This document shows, one piece after another, positions 1 to 7,546 of a DNA stretch of 64,000 nt. Within the stretch, counting starts at the first letter, position 1. The number at the start of each line of letters is the position of its first letter. The DNA lies in assembly GCF_006716445.1 (NCBI RefSeq), contig NZ_VFPA01000001.1, forward strand, positions 1-64,000, in the 5' to 3' direction. Made by a program: the position numbers and the translations under genes. Below the pieces are notes generated by a model that was not told the DNA's origin, searched no databases, and saw nothing but the letters and a program-made list of their open reading frames with translations. The stretch comes from Pseudonocardia kunmingensis. GTDB taxonomy: Bacteria > Actinomycetota > Actinomycetes > Mycobacteriales > Pseudonocardiaceae.

Positions 1-175
1 CGCTCCAGCTGGGCCCCGGAACGGCCACTGCCACCGGCTCACCGGCCGCGAGACCATCCGCGATGAACGACATGGTGCCGGCGAGGTACTCGTCCATCCC
101 CGCGTAGAACAGTGCTGGATGCCGGAACAGCTCCTCGTCCTCGGCAGGAGGCGTGGGCGAGATCAGCACGGTCAC
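1..175 (-). CDS. MEDS-domain sensor protein, N-terminal part (runs off window)
   Basis: Fifty-eight codons are visible from a GTG start at 173-175, preceded by an AGGGGA ribosome site about 8 bases upstream. The product contains HPALFYAGMDEYLAGTMSF and then AAGEPVAVAVPGP, which is the start of the MEDS domain (DcmR-type sensory domain) found in actinobacterial anti-sigma-factor or histidine-kinase proteins. The rest of the gene lies beyond position 1, so whether a kinase or an STAS-type output domain follows cannot be seen. It lies on the chromosomal side of the tRNA-derived junction at 621-661. The family call is good; the role is unknown. Confidence 0.7.
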   Translation of the reverse strand, partial: MTVLISPTPPAEDEELFRHPALFYAGMDEYLAGTMSFIADGLAAGEPVAVAVPGPSWS

Positions 176-344
176 GGCTGGATCCCCTCAACTCGAAGCG
201 AAAATCTGGCGCTCCCATATCCGGCGTGTACCCCAGCCTACGCAGCGCACCATCGGCCGGCCTCGCGGTCCCGGAGCGGCGGCAGGCCCGACGGCGGGTC
301 CACCCTGGCCGAAACTGCACCTTCGAGGTGATCCCTGCGTCGCT

Positions 345-569
345 ACCAGCTCGTCGATCCGGCACTGTGGAAGATCGCCGAGATCGTGCACGAGGCCGAC
401 ACGATCCGGCTGATGGAGTCCGGTCGAATCGCCGAGCAGGGCACACGACGAGCTACTCGCCGCGGACGGCGTCTACACCCGGCTTTACAGGCGCCGTGTC
501 CGATGGAGCGAGCCCTCGGCGCCGGTGGGCTCATGGACAAGCGCACCAAGGGGATGCGAGCACTGCTAG
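345..569 (+). pseudogene. ABC exporter ATPase, C-terminal remnant with frameshift
   Basis: The reading frame gives EADTIRLMESGRIAEQG and, after a two-base loss near 443, continues in another frame as HDELLAADGVYTRLYRR, stopping at TAG 567-569. This is the usual end of MsbA/LmrA-type exporter ATPases (after the Walker B and H-loop: IADADRI-L-DGRI-E-GTHDELL). No Walker A, signature motif or membrane domain is found upstream, so only about 60 codons of a roughly 600-codon gene remain. It is a decayed fragment next to the tRNA scar. Confidence 0.6.
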
Positions 570-574
570 ACACA

Positions 575-614
575 CCAGAAGCCGGTGTCCATCGAGTTGG
601 ACACCGGCCTCTGG
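575..614. terminator. Strong hairpin beside the tRNA fragment
   Basis: A 10-bp perfect stem GCCGGTGTCC / GGACACCGGC with an 8-base loop is extended by CCAGA / CTGG after a short bulge. No T-run follows on either strand, as is common for actinobacterial terminators. It lies just after the 3' end of the minus-strand tRNA fragment and just after the stop of the ABC remnant on the plus strand, so it could serve either direction. Confidence 0.55.
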
Positions 615-620
615 TCACCG

Positions 621-661
621 TCGGGACGACAGGATTTGAACCTGCGACCCCTTGACCCCCA
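621..661 (-). tRNA. tRNA-Pro(GGG) 3' half; probable attachment-site scar
   Basis: Read on the minus strand, this has the anticodon loop CTGGGGG (anticodon GGG), the 3' anticodon-stem strand TCAAG, a variable loop GGGTC, a T-arm GCAGG-TTCAAAT-CCTGT and the 3' acceptor strand CGTCCCG with discriminator A. The 5' part (662 onward) does not fit: the bases before the loop (GAATGC) cannot pair with TCAAG, and no strand pairs with the acceptor, although a D-arm-like TAGCTCAGACGG occurs at 676-689. A 3' tRNA half beginning at the anticodon loop is the typical identity segment left by tRNA-targeting integrases. The orientation puts the element on the higher-coordinate side. No complete copy was noticed elsewhere in the window. 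Confidence 0.65.
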
Positions 662-815
662 GGCATTCGCGCTTGCCGTCTGAGCTAGCCGTGCACCGCT
701 CCCCTGCTGGTCGCGGCGTCCACGGGAGTCCAGGTCGGTCCGGCCTACTGCGCCGCGGTTGTCACTCAGCTAGTCACTCACCACCGACACCGCTCGGTCT
801 CGGCAGCGTCGTGCG

Positions 816-998
816 CTATGAGTCGGTCTCGACGACCGGAGCGCCATCGGCGGCCTTCTGGACCGACTCGCAGCCCTTCTTCGCGGCGGCCCTCGTCTCG
901 TACGCCTCGCCGGTCGCGACGACCTGACCGTTGCTCGCCTTGAGCCGGAACCTGAACTTGCCGGCGCGATCCTCGTACACCTCGAACTTACCTGCCAT
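816..998 (-). CDS. YegP-family (DUF1508) small protein
   Basis: Sixty residues starting MAGKFEVYEDRAGKFRFRL and including NGQVVATGEAY and KKGCESVQKAA, the two-beta-strand/helix unit of the YegP/DUF1508 family (F-Y-D--G-FRFRL-A-NG-IIA-SE-Y---A-- ---IESVK). The ATG at 996-998 is chosen because GGAGG lies 8 bases before it; a GTG three codons upstream overlaps that ribosome site. Members are small single-domain proteins of unknown function, sometimes in tandem. It stands alone, in the element side of the tRNA scar. Confidence 0.85.
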   Translation of the reverse strand: MAGKFEVYEDRAGKFRFRLKASNGQVVATGEAYETRAAAKKGCESVQKAADGAPVVETDS

Positions 999-1257
999 CG
1001 AAGCCACCTCCGGAGATGATCAGCTCGGTGATCGCGGACAGTACCGCTGTCGACGATCAGGCGGGAGTCCTTGCCACGAGCAGGCGCCGCGGTAAGCACT
1101 TCGGTGTAAAGGCGGATGCGACGGGTTATCGGCTGCCGCCCTGTGCCGCTACATGCCGCCTGAGCTGCGGCTTCGTGTCACTGGGCGCCAGCGCGGGCCG
1201 GGTGCGGATACGGCGTGCGCTCCGGGAATGCTCCGCTCGCCCACCCGAGTGCCGAAG

Positions 1258-1392
1258 CGCCATCTCCTCGACCTGGCGCAGCCCGGTCACGCCGCCGCTC
1301 GGGGGCATCCCTCGACGGTACCGCCGCTTCTCCACCCAGGCTTGCCCCCGAGCGGCGGCGTGATAGCCCTTGGGGAGGTCGAGGAGATGGCG
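1258..1392. repeat. Large imperfect inverted repeat (hairpin)
   Basis: The arms at 1258-1306 and 1344-1392 are about 49 bases each and separated by 37 bases. The outer 17 bp (CGCCATCTCCTCGACCT and its complement) and the inner 18-20 bp (CACGCCGCCGCTCGGGGGC and its complement) pair perfectly; the middle 12 positions of each arm do not. It lies in a gene-free stretch (999-1533) upstream of the DUF4231 gene. It could be a structured RNA, a small MITE-like palindrome or a transcription barrier; no target-site duplication is evident. Confidence 0.6.
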
Positions 1393-1465
1393 CGCACCCG
1401 GCCACCTCCAGCCCACTGCCTCCTCCTCAGCTCGCCACCTCAGGCCATTCACTCTAACGGCAGGT

Positions 1466-1512
1466 GTGCGGTCACGAATGCTCTGCTTGAATGCTCCCCG
1501 CAGTGCGGTCAC
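1466..1512. promoter_or_regulatory. Nested direct repeats upstream of the DUF4231/protease pair
   Basis: GTGCGGTCAC occurs at 1466-1475 and again at 1503-1512; between them GAATGCTC occurs at 1476-1483 and 1489-1496. The array ends 21 bases before the ATG of the DUF4231 gene, so it probably overlaps the promoter or leader and may be an operator. A further GAATGCTCCG lies near 1226-1235, left of the large hairpin. No recognised regulator site matches; the regulatory role is inferred from position only. Confidence 0.45.
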
Positions 1513-1533
1513 TTGGGGGAACTTGCATTGACT

Positions 1534-2379
1534 ATGCCTAGCAGGCGCGCTTCAGACTCCAGTAAGCGCACTCCGGAGCCCATCGAGTCCCTCCTCAAGG
1601 ATGGACACCAGGCTCACATAAAGAGTCAGATCTTAGATCAAGAAGACTACTTGCGCCACCAACGCCTGATACGAGGCCTTATCCAGCTTTGGCTCGTAGT
1701 CGGCAACTTGATAATCGCGGCATTACTCGCACTACTTTTATGGGTTACCGACCCGGCCGTTTCACTCGTGGTCACTATTGGCTCAGCACTCATAGTTTCG
1801 ATTGTTGCTGGCTTGTCGCTGTACTACCGCCAGTATGAGAGGATCCGACAGGGCAAGCTTCGCCTCAGGAAGCTAAACCAGGTCCGAAAGGAGCACCTTC
1901 TCGAAGAGGCCAGCCAGGCTGGGGATGCGAGCCTTCTGGCTATTCACAAGCGCTACCGCGAGGAAGCCCCCGACGTCGTGGAGGCCTATCGAGAAGAGTC
2001 GAACAAGTACCGTCGTACGCACAACGTTCTCCAAGGGATTACTATCGTCGGATCGATCACAATCTCAACACTGGCCACAGCCGCAGTGACTCAAGAATCG
2101 TTTCGCTGGCTGACAGTTGCAATCAGCCTCATTGTTGGCATCGCGGCCGGATTTACCGGGTACTTCAAGTACCGAGAGAGAAGCTTTAATCTCCAGCAAA
2201 CGGCCGATTCGATCGAGCGTCAGTACTACTCGGTCGAACTGCGCGTTGGCCGCTACCGCGGCAAGGCAGAGGCGGACGCATACGCCGACTTTGCACACGA
2301 GGTCGAGTGGCTGCGCGAAGAGCAGAGTAAGCGGCAACAGCAGCTCGAACAGCCGGCAGAAGTTAAACAGGAACAATGA
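1534..2379 (+). CDS. DUF4231 (SLATT-like) four-TM membrane protein
   Basis: A 281-residue protein with a charged N-terminus, two transmembrane pairs (about 51-71 and 76-97; 167-185 and 191-211), a long charged helical linker (98-165) and a C-terminal helical tail with YKYRERSFNLQQTADSIERQYY-like residues around 210-235 typical of DUF4231. DUF4231 is related to the SLATT 2TM effectors proposed to form membrane pores in nucleotide-activated conflict systems. ATG 1534 is taken; a TTG at 1528 is better spaced from GGGGGA at 1515-1520. Base composition is clearly lower in GC than the neighbours and a rare TTA leucine codon occurs in TM1. A protease gene follows after 87 bases. The family assignment is fairly sure; a defence role is inference. 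Confidence 0.7.
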   Translation: MPSRRASDSSKRTPEPIESLLKDGHQAHIKSQILDQEDYLRHQRLIRGLIQLWLVVGNLIIAALLALLLWVTDPAVSLVVTIGSALIVSIVAGLSLYYRQYERIRQGKLRLRKLNQVRKEHLLEEASQAGDASLLAIHKRYREEAPDVVEAYREESNKYRRTHNVLQGITIVGSITISTLATAAVTQESFRWLTVAISLIVGIAAGFTGYFKYRERSFNLQQTADSIERQYYSVELRVGRYRGKAEADAYADFAHEVEWLREEQSKRQQQLEQPAEVKQEQ

Positions 2380-2466
2380 TCGACGTGCGCGGTGGCGTTC
2401 AGAAGGCCGACGGCGGGCAGGAAAGCGTACGGCCGTGGTTCTTGTAAGCCAATCCAATGACAGGGC

Positions 2467-3294
2467 GTGACCTACTCCGCCCCGACATGTCTAGCCCGGG
2501 AGCACCGATTGTCCGTTGCCGAACCGTCCGCGCGGTCGCTTATGCTGGAAATGTTGGCGGGCGACACACTCGTCGCCCGAGGAACCGGCTTCGTCGTCGT
2601 GACGGACGCCCAGCCATTCCTGATCACAAACCGCCACAACCTTATTGGTCGCGACTCTGACAACGAGCCGCTTGGTAATGGACGCATACCGACCCGCGTC
2701 GGAATCTGGCACTCGGCAGTCACAACCGACAGCATCGGCTGGACGCAAAGGACCGAGGAGCTGTACTTTGAGCCCGGATCGCCCCGTTGGCTTGAGCATC
2801 CTCAGCACGGCAGAAGGGTGGATGTCGTCGCCCTCCCGCTCCACTCAGCAGACGGACTACAGCTGCGACCATATAACCCTGCCGCCTCCAACCCATCATT
2901 CGTCAACATGGAAGTATCGGCGGACGTCTTCATTGTCGGGTTTCCATTCAACCTGGCCGCAGGAGGGCGGCTAGCAATCTGGTCACGCGGGACAGTAGCG
3001 ACAGATCCCATCATCGATTACGACGGACTTCCTCAGTTCTTGGTCGACAGCAGGACTCGTCAGGGCCAATCCGGCTCGCCAGTTATCCACTGGTCCCAGG
3101 CAAGCGGAACCACAAGACACCCGGACGGCAGCGTTTCGATGGGGTACTCGCCGCCCACAGCCACACTGTTGGGCGTGTACTCGGGCCGCGTAAATAAGGA
3201 GAGCGACCTCGGACGAGTGTGGAAGCCGCAAGTAATTGCGGAGATCATACGCGGTCAGATGAATCCCACAGGCGAATCATTGGCATCCGGCTAG
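2467..3294 (+). CDS. Trypsin-like serine protease
   Basis: A 275-residue chymotrypsin-fold protease. The triad is visible: His57 in GTGFVVV...FLITNRHNL, Asp119 in RRVDVVALPL, and Ser202 in RQGQSGSPVI (GxSGxP). There is no signal peptide or TM segment, so it should act in the cytoplasm, which is the pattern of proteases embedded in conflict systems rather than of secreted trypsins. GTG 2467 is used; an ATG at the start of MLEMLAGDTL is a possible shorter start. It follows the DUF4231 gene in the same direction and shares its lower GC content, so the two are probably one transferred unit. A GC-rich hairpin follows. Confidence 0.75.
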   Translation: MTYSAPTCLAREHRLSVAEPSARSLMLEMLAGDTLVARGTGFVVVTDAQPFLITNRHNLIGRDSDNEPLGNGRIPTRVGIWHSAVTTDSIGWTQRTEELYFEPGSPRWLEHPQHGRRVDVVALPLHSADGLQLRPYNPAASNPSFVNMEVSADVFIVGFPFNLAAGGRLAIWSRGTVATDPIIDYDGLPQFLVDSRTRQGQSGSPVIHWSQASGTTRHPDGSVSMGYSPPTATLLGVYSGRVNKESDLGRVWKPQVIAEIIRGQMNPTGESLASG

Positions 3295-3319
3295 GTTATG
3301 TGTCACAACGTCGGCGCCA

Positions 3320-3383
3320 GCAGCCGCGCGCCGCGCGGGGACCGGCCGGAGGCCGCACGCCCCGCGCGAGCGCTTGCGGCTGC
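3320..3383 (+). terminator. Hairpin after the protease gene
   Basis: GCAGCCGC (3320-3327) pairs with GCGGCTGC (3376-3383), and CGCGGGG (3334-3340) pairs with CCCCGCG (3360-3366), enclosing a loop of about 19 bases. It begins 25 bases after the protease stop codon and ends the cassette. No T-run follows. Confidence 0.45.
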
Positions 3384-3575
3384 ATCGGGTAGGCGCCGCC
3401 TTGAACAAGGAAGGAAAGTCTGAACACGCGAACGCAGGGGTGGCAGGGGTGGCAACAGCCAGGCAGCGCTCGATACTCCCCGAGTGCCTGGCCCGGCCGA
3501 GTTACTGTCGCGCGCCGCGACCGCCTGGCTGGTCGGCTCGCCATCGCGTAAGGATGGCTGCTGCCGCAGGGATAG

Positions 3576-3785
3576 CCCGCGCGGGTTGCCGACTTCGCCG
3601 ACAGCGTCGCAGTCGCCGATTTCTACAAACACCTGCAGGACTGGCTGACAGGTCCGGGCCAGGGCGCTCAAGTCCTCGTTGTGGACAACGCCCCACCCGC
3701 CTCAGCTGACGACGACATCGTCGTCCGTTTCTCCAGGCGGGCAGACCAGCCTCCGTACGGGCTAATCGAGGACGAGGTGTCCTAA
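3576..3785 (+). pseudogene. C-terminal remnant of an SMC/AAA-like ATPase (tentative)
   Basis: An open frame from just after a TAG at 3573-3575 to TAA 3783-3785 has no plausible start and encodes ADFYKHLQDWL, then QVLVVDNAPP and ending VVRFSRRADQPPYGLIEDE. The VLVVDN-PP and PYGLIDDE pattern resembles the end of SMC/Rad50-like or DUF3732-type ATPases of actinobacterial accessory regions, which I recall rather than can verify. Only about 65 codons survive, so this is a decayed gene that once lay directly downstream of the DUF4231/protease pair. The fragment is well supported as former coding sequence; its family is a guess. Confidence 0.4.
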
Positions 3786-3940
3786 ATCCGCGCGGCGCCC
3801 ATCCCGGAGAAGCCCACCGGGTCCGCACCGGATGGTCCGTGAGCGTGCGCCGCATGACCTCTGTTGGCTGGCGGCACGTGTCCGTGCTGATGACGGCGGC
3901 ATGCCCATCGAGCGACGTCGGCGCAACGTCTGTCAGGGGG

Positions 3941-4761
3941 TCAGGGGCTGGCCTCTGTCGTCTTGGCACTGCGACCCGATCGCGGGGAGCTCTTGAGACG
4001 CCAGGCCACCAGCCCGCCACCGAGCGCGACTCCGCCGAACCCTGAGATCAGAAGCGGCCAGCCGGTGAGCGCCCCCTGCGAGAAGCTACTGCCGGGCTCG
4101 ACCGCCGCGACGACCTGGTTCGGAGGCTCGACGGGCACGCTCGCCGCTTTGGGCTCCACCACCTCCGCACCCAGGAACTCGCGCAGCATGCCGGTGTCGG
4201 TGATGACATTGAAGTTCTGCCCGAAGAACGGCACGGTCATTTGGCTGTTGATCCCGTACACCTCACCGCGGGAGTTGATCGTGGGCCCGCCGGACATGCC
4301 CTGGTCGAAGTCCGCACTGACCATGCGGCCAGAAAATGAGATGGGCGGCCAGAAGGCCTGGGTCAGCACATGCTGACGAAGCGCGTTCGCGGTGGCCTCG
4401 CCGGGAACAACCGCGCCGACCCGCCCGATGCCCGGTACTCGCCCCACGACGGCCCATCCGCTGCGCCCCATCGCTTCGAGCGACACCACATGCGCCTCGC
4501 GCGGCCCCCGCTCGACCATCTCGCTGGCGGACTCGTACGTCGCCGCGTCAATCGGCCCGGGCAGCTGACCGGAGTGCGTCGTGACCCCGAGCGCGTTCTC
4601 GTAGGCCGCGCGCCCGCGAGGTCACGAACAGCGGCGTCCCGCTCGGACCGGTGCCCGGCGCGGCGGTGCCGGGCGAGTGCCTCGGCGAGGAAGGTCGCGA
4701 TGTGCGCCAGCTGGTACAGCTCGTAGCTGGGCAACGTCATCAGCGGATAGTCCGTACTCAT
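3941..4761 (-). pseudogene. Frameshifted gene ending in a trypsin-like protease C-half with TM anchor
   Basis: The gene begins with ATG 4759-4761 overlapping the stop of the preceding gene (ATGA) and encodes an alpha-helical segment (YELYQLAHIATFLAEALARH). At about 4610 a single-base shift moves the sense to another frame, which reads YENALGVTTHSGQLPGPID and continues to SADFDQGMSGGPTIN (protease GxSGGP serine), EVYGIN, and a C-terminal TM helix (LLISGFGGVALGGG) with a positively charged tail. The His and Asp part of a protease is missing, so the serine half was probably joined to an unrelated N-terminus by deletion. A shorter intact frame could start at 4519. It is likely inactive. Confidence 0.5.
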
Positions 4762-5258
4762 CCCATCCATGCCTCTCCGAGACGCGGAGCACGCCGAACC
4801 GGCCCCGGCGTTGCGTTCCAACGCGGTGTCAGATCGGCCCCACGTGGCCGAGAGTGAGTCGGGAGCGCTTGCGCTGCGCGTTCGAAGGCCGCCCGCCGGG
4901 CCGCCGAAGCACAATCCGGCGCGGGCAGGGCGGACCCCGCAAGGGCCTCGGCGTCGACGAACGCACGGTGCATCGACGCGTACGCACCGATATCACGAAC
5001 GTCGAACACCACCCGCTCGAGCTGGATCCGCAACGAACAATGCCGCCCCGCAGGACGCAGCATCTGTCCCGACGACGGCGGCGCGTCACGCGCGTCGATC
5101 AGCACCGCCGTCTCTGCGCTACCTCGACCGACCTGCTGCACCGGCGGCACCCGCGGACGGCCCGACTCCCTCGGCAACCACATCGCATCCTGGCCAAACT
5201 TCCGCCACGTCGCCGCGAACACACGCGCAGTCGGCCGGTCGTGGATGTAGAGCAACAT
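4758..5258 (-). CDS. Hypothetical protein of the mobilization module
   Basis: A 166-residue product beginning MLLYIHDRPTARVFAATW, with WLPRESGR and RIQLERVVFDVRDIGAYASM in the middle and an Ala-rich tail. The even hydrophobic pattern and codon use on this strand support a real gene, but I do not recognise the family. The start has only a weak GGTGGG site. It is downstream of the relaxase gene on the same strand (149-base gap) and its stop overlaps the ATG of the next gene, so it belongs to the same transcription unit as the mobilization genes. Confidence 0.5.
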   Translation of the reverse strand: MLLYIHDRPTARVFAATWRKFGQDAMWLPRESGRPRVPPVQQVGRGSAETAVLIDARDAPPSSGQMLRPAGRHCSLRIQLERVVFDVRDIGAYASMHRAFVDAEALAGSALPAPDCASAARRAAFERAAQALPTHSRPRGADLTPRWNATPGPVRRAPRLGEAWMG

Positions 5259-5406
5259 GCGCCCACCCGCACACTCACCGCCGCCTCCGCGGTGCCCGCA
5301 TGATGAGCGACGACCGCGAACTCCTGAACACCGTGCAACGTGAGCACGACCCCCACGGACTGCCGCTCGTGCACCACTGCCTCCCCGCGCCGCCCACGCC
5401 GAGGGC

Positions 5407-6858
5407 TCACACCCGCGGCTGACGCGAGCCTCGATCCCGACCTGTCCGGGTCCGTGGCTCCCGCGCGACCGATACGTGGTCAACGCCAGCCACCTGCGAC
5501 GACGGCGTCGAGACCGTCGGAGGCGGCCACGCCGACGACCAGGCCCGAACCGCTTCACCCGTGGCTTCGGCTGCGGCCGCCTGATGCACCCGCCCGCGCT
5601 CGCGCTGCCACGCCGCGATCTCCTGCAGCAACGCCGCCAACGCGACCGCCAGCGCGACCCCAGCCGCGACCTCGTCCTGCCGCAACACCCTGCGGTGGCC
5701 GATCAGCTGGCGAGCCGCCCACCGCAGACCCGTGCTGGCCCCACTCGGCTCCCCCACCCGCCGCTCCGGGATCCGTGCCGCCCGCTCGAACCGATCCGCA
5801 GCCCCGCCCAGGTCACGGCCCGCGAGCTCGAACCCGCGCACGGCTGTCAGCAGGTCTTGCGTGGCGTGCGCGATCTCGTCGGCGTCCACGCCCAGCCGCC
5901 CGTTCCGCGTGCTGGCCACCGCCCGTCGCGCGCGGTCCACGCCGTACCGCGCCTCCGCCAAGACATCGGCAGGGGCGGCCGCTACACCCGAGACTCCAGC
6001 CCACCGCTGCTGCAGGCGAGGCATCGACAGGTCGGCCGCGAGCTTGCTGCCGGAGTAGTAAACGGGATAGTCGGCCGCAGTCTTGTCGCCGGGCCGGGCC
6101 ACCTTGTACCCCAACGCGTCCCCCGACGGGCCGTACCGGATCTCCACCAGATACCCCGCCGAACGCAACGCGGACTCGAACGAAGACACGTCGTGAGCGG
6201 CGACCGCCGCCGCGGTCACCGCGCGCACCAGATCCGGCCGCGCCGGGACTTGACCCCGGCGCGCCGCCTTCTCCACCTCGCCCCGGACCGGAGCACGGGA
6301 GGCGGTGGCGTCGGCTGCAGCCGTGAGCGTCAGGCCCAGCCGCTGCTCGATCTCCCGCGCGGCCACCCGCAACTTCGGATAGTCGCGGTGCGGCCAGAAC
6401 CGCCGCCCCGTGTCCTGACGCACCAGCACCACCGCGATGTGGATGTGGTCATCCGCATGCCGCACCGCCACCCACCGCGGCCCACCCTTGTCACCGCGGG
6501 ACACCACGCCGGCGCCGTGCAACAGATCGCGCGCCACCTGCGCCCACTCGGCGTCAAAGAGCACGCGATCCTGGGCCGCGACCCGCGCCGAGCAATGCCA
6601 CACATACCCGCGCCGACCCTCACCATCGGCAGCCTCCGAGAGGCCCGCAGCGATCGCCGGTGCACGCAGGGCTCGAATCAGCGGACCGAGCTCGAGATCC
6701 CACTCCCCCGGCCCCGTGGCCGGCGGCTGCCACCCCGCGTCCCGGCCGTCCCACGTGGCGACCACGCGTGGTCGCCGATGCTCCTCAGCCCGCCCGGGCC
6801 CCATCAGATAGGCCAGCAGCCCGCCGACCCGCCAGCCGTGCACCACCTTCGTGATCAC
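5407..6858 (-). CDS. Relaxase / mobilization nuclease (MobA-VirD2 type)
   Basis: A 483-residue protein with the metal-binding relaxase motif III at about 134-141 (H-A-D-D-H-I-H-I), preceded by YVWHCSARV and EWAQVARDLL, the arrangement of motif II/III in actinobacterial MobA/VirD2-like relaxases. The N-terminal catalytic tyrosine of classical relaxases is not obvious; Tyr17 is the nearest candidate. The enzyme would nick at an oriT and lead the strand during conjugative mobilization. GTG 6858 overlaps the stop of the MobC-like gene (GTGA), showing coupling. The C-terminal 250 residues are helical and uncharacterised. No type IV secretion or FtsK/TraB-like gene is seen, so transfer would need a helper. 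Confidence 0.8.
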   Translation of the reverse strand: MITKVVHGWRVGGLLAYLMGPGRAEEHRRPRVVATWDGRDAGWQPPATGPGEWDLELGPLIRALRAPAIAAGLSEAADGEGRRGYVWHCSARVAAQDRVLFDAEWAQVARDLLHGAGVVSRGDKGGPRWVAVRHADDHIHIAVVLVRQDTGRRFWPHRDYPKLRVAAREIEQRLGLTLTAAADATASRAPVRGEVEKAARRGQVPARPDLVRAVTAAAVAAHDVSSFESALRSAGYLVEIRYGPSGDALGYKVARPGDKTAADYPVYYSGSKLAADLSMPRLQQRWAGVSGVAAAPADVLAEARYGVDRARRAVASTRNGRLGVDADEIAHATQDLLTAVRGFELAGRDLGGAADRFERAARIPERRVGEPSGASTGLRWAARQLIGHRRVLRQDEVAAGVALAVALAALLQEIAAWQRERGRVHQAAAAEATGEAVRAWSSAWPPPTVSTPSSQVAGVDHVSVAREPRTRTGRDRGSRQPRV

Positions 6859-7178
6859 AACGACAACCGCGTCACCGCAACATCCACCAGCTCATCCAGC
6901 CGCGCCCGCGTCGCTGGCGCCTCACGCCCATAGCGCAGCAAGATCCGCACCACGTCCACCCACTCCACCGGCATCTCGTCCACGTCACCCCGAGCCACCC
7001 GGCAGGCCAGCTCACCGATCCAGGCGCCCGCAGCGAGCCCGTCACGCTCCGCCGCAGCAGCCACGACCGCGAGCTCGGACGGCGCGAACCGCACGACGAG
7101 TTGCAACGTGCGCGCTGCGTCGGCACGAGCGCGGCGACGACGCGGGCGGAAGTCGGCAGGGCTACTCACCGCGACCAT
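6855..7178 (-). CDS. MobC-like relaxosome accessory protein
   Basis: About 107 residues: an Arg-rich N-terminus (PRRRRARADAAR), a beta strand LQLVVRFAPSEL followed by VVAAAAERDGLAAGAWIGELA, the ribbon-helix-helix/MobC pattern in which a strand contacts DNA and a helix pair dimerises. ATG 7176-7178 is used because the longer GTG at 7220 lacks a ribosome site; the start is uncertain. It is directly upstream of and overlapping the relaxase gene, the standard mobC-mobA order. The intergenic region 7179-7546 should therefore contain the oriT and the promoters of both divergent units. Confidence 0.65.
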   Translation of the reverse strand: MVAVSSPADFRPRRRRARADAARTLQLVVRFAPSELAVVAAAAERDGLAAGAWIGELACRVARGDVDEMPVEWVDVVRILLRYGREAPATRARLDELVDVAVTRLSL

Positions 7179-7230
7179 GCTCAGCGCAGGTGTGGTCCTG
7201 ACGTGGCTCGACCGCGCCACAACATCAGCA

Positions 7231-7350
7231 CGAGGGAACGCCCCCGTTCCCGTTACCAGCGCTTTTCGCGAGAAGCAACGCTTCTCGCATATCTCGCTCC
7301 AAGTGGCGCGTATTCGATCAGATGCGAACTCGATACGGTCTGCTGCGCAA
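7231..7350 (+). repeat. Left copy of diverged direct repeat with 21-bp palindrome
   Basis: It contains GGAACG-CCCC-CGTTCC at 7235-7250, then a perfect palindrome at 7268-7288 with arms GCGAGAAGC and GCTTCTCGC around AAC, immediately followed by ATATCTC, then a diverged tail with an imperfect inverted repeat (GTATTCGA ... TCGATAC). The same order of elements recurs in the same orientation at 11206-11325. This copy lies between the divergent MobC-like and recombinase genes and may be a recombinase binding/crossover site or an operator. Confidence 0.6.
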
Positions 7351-7546
7351 TTCTGCGCATCGAGGCAGAACCTGAGCTAAGCAGCAGCGACGCGATGTTG
7401 GTGCGAGTGATGATGTCACCTCGAGCCGTAACGCCGACACGTCGCCGGCCACTCGTTCGACTGGTTGACCTGCTGGGATGTTGGCGGACTCGCATCCGAT
7501 GCGACATTCTCCCGTTCAACGCGAACAAGGTCGGGAGTGATCGAGG

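Noticed and set aside
662..700. A complete functional tRNA including the D-arm-like bases
   Set aside because: The 5' half pairs neither with the acceptor nor with the anticodon stem of the 3' half, so only a half gene is supported.
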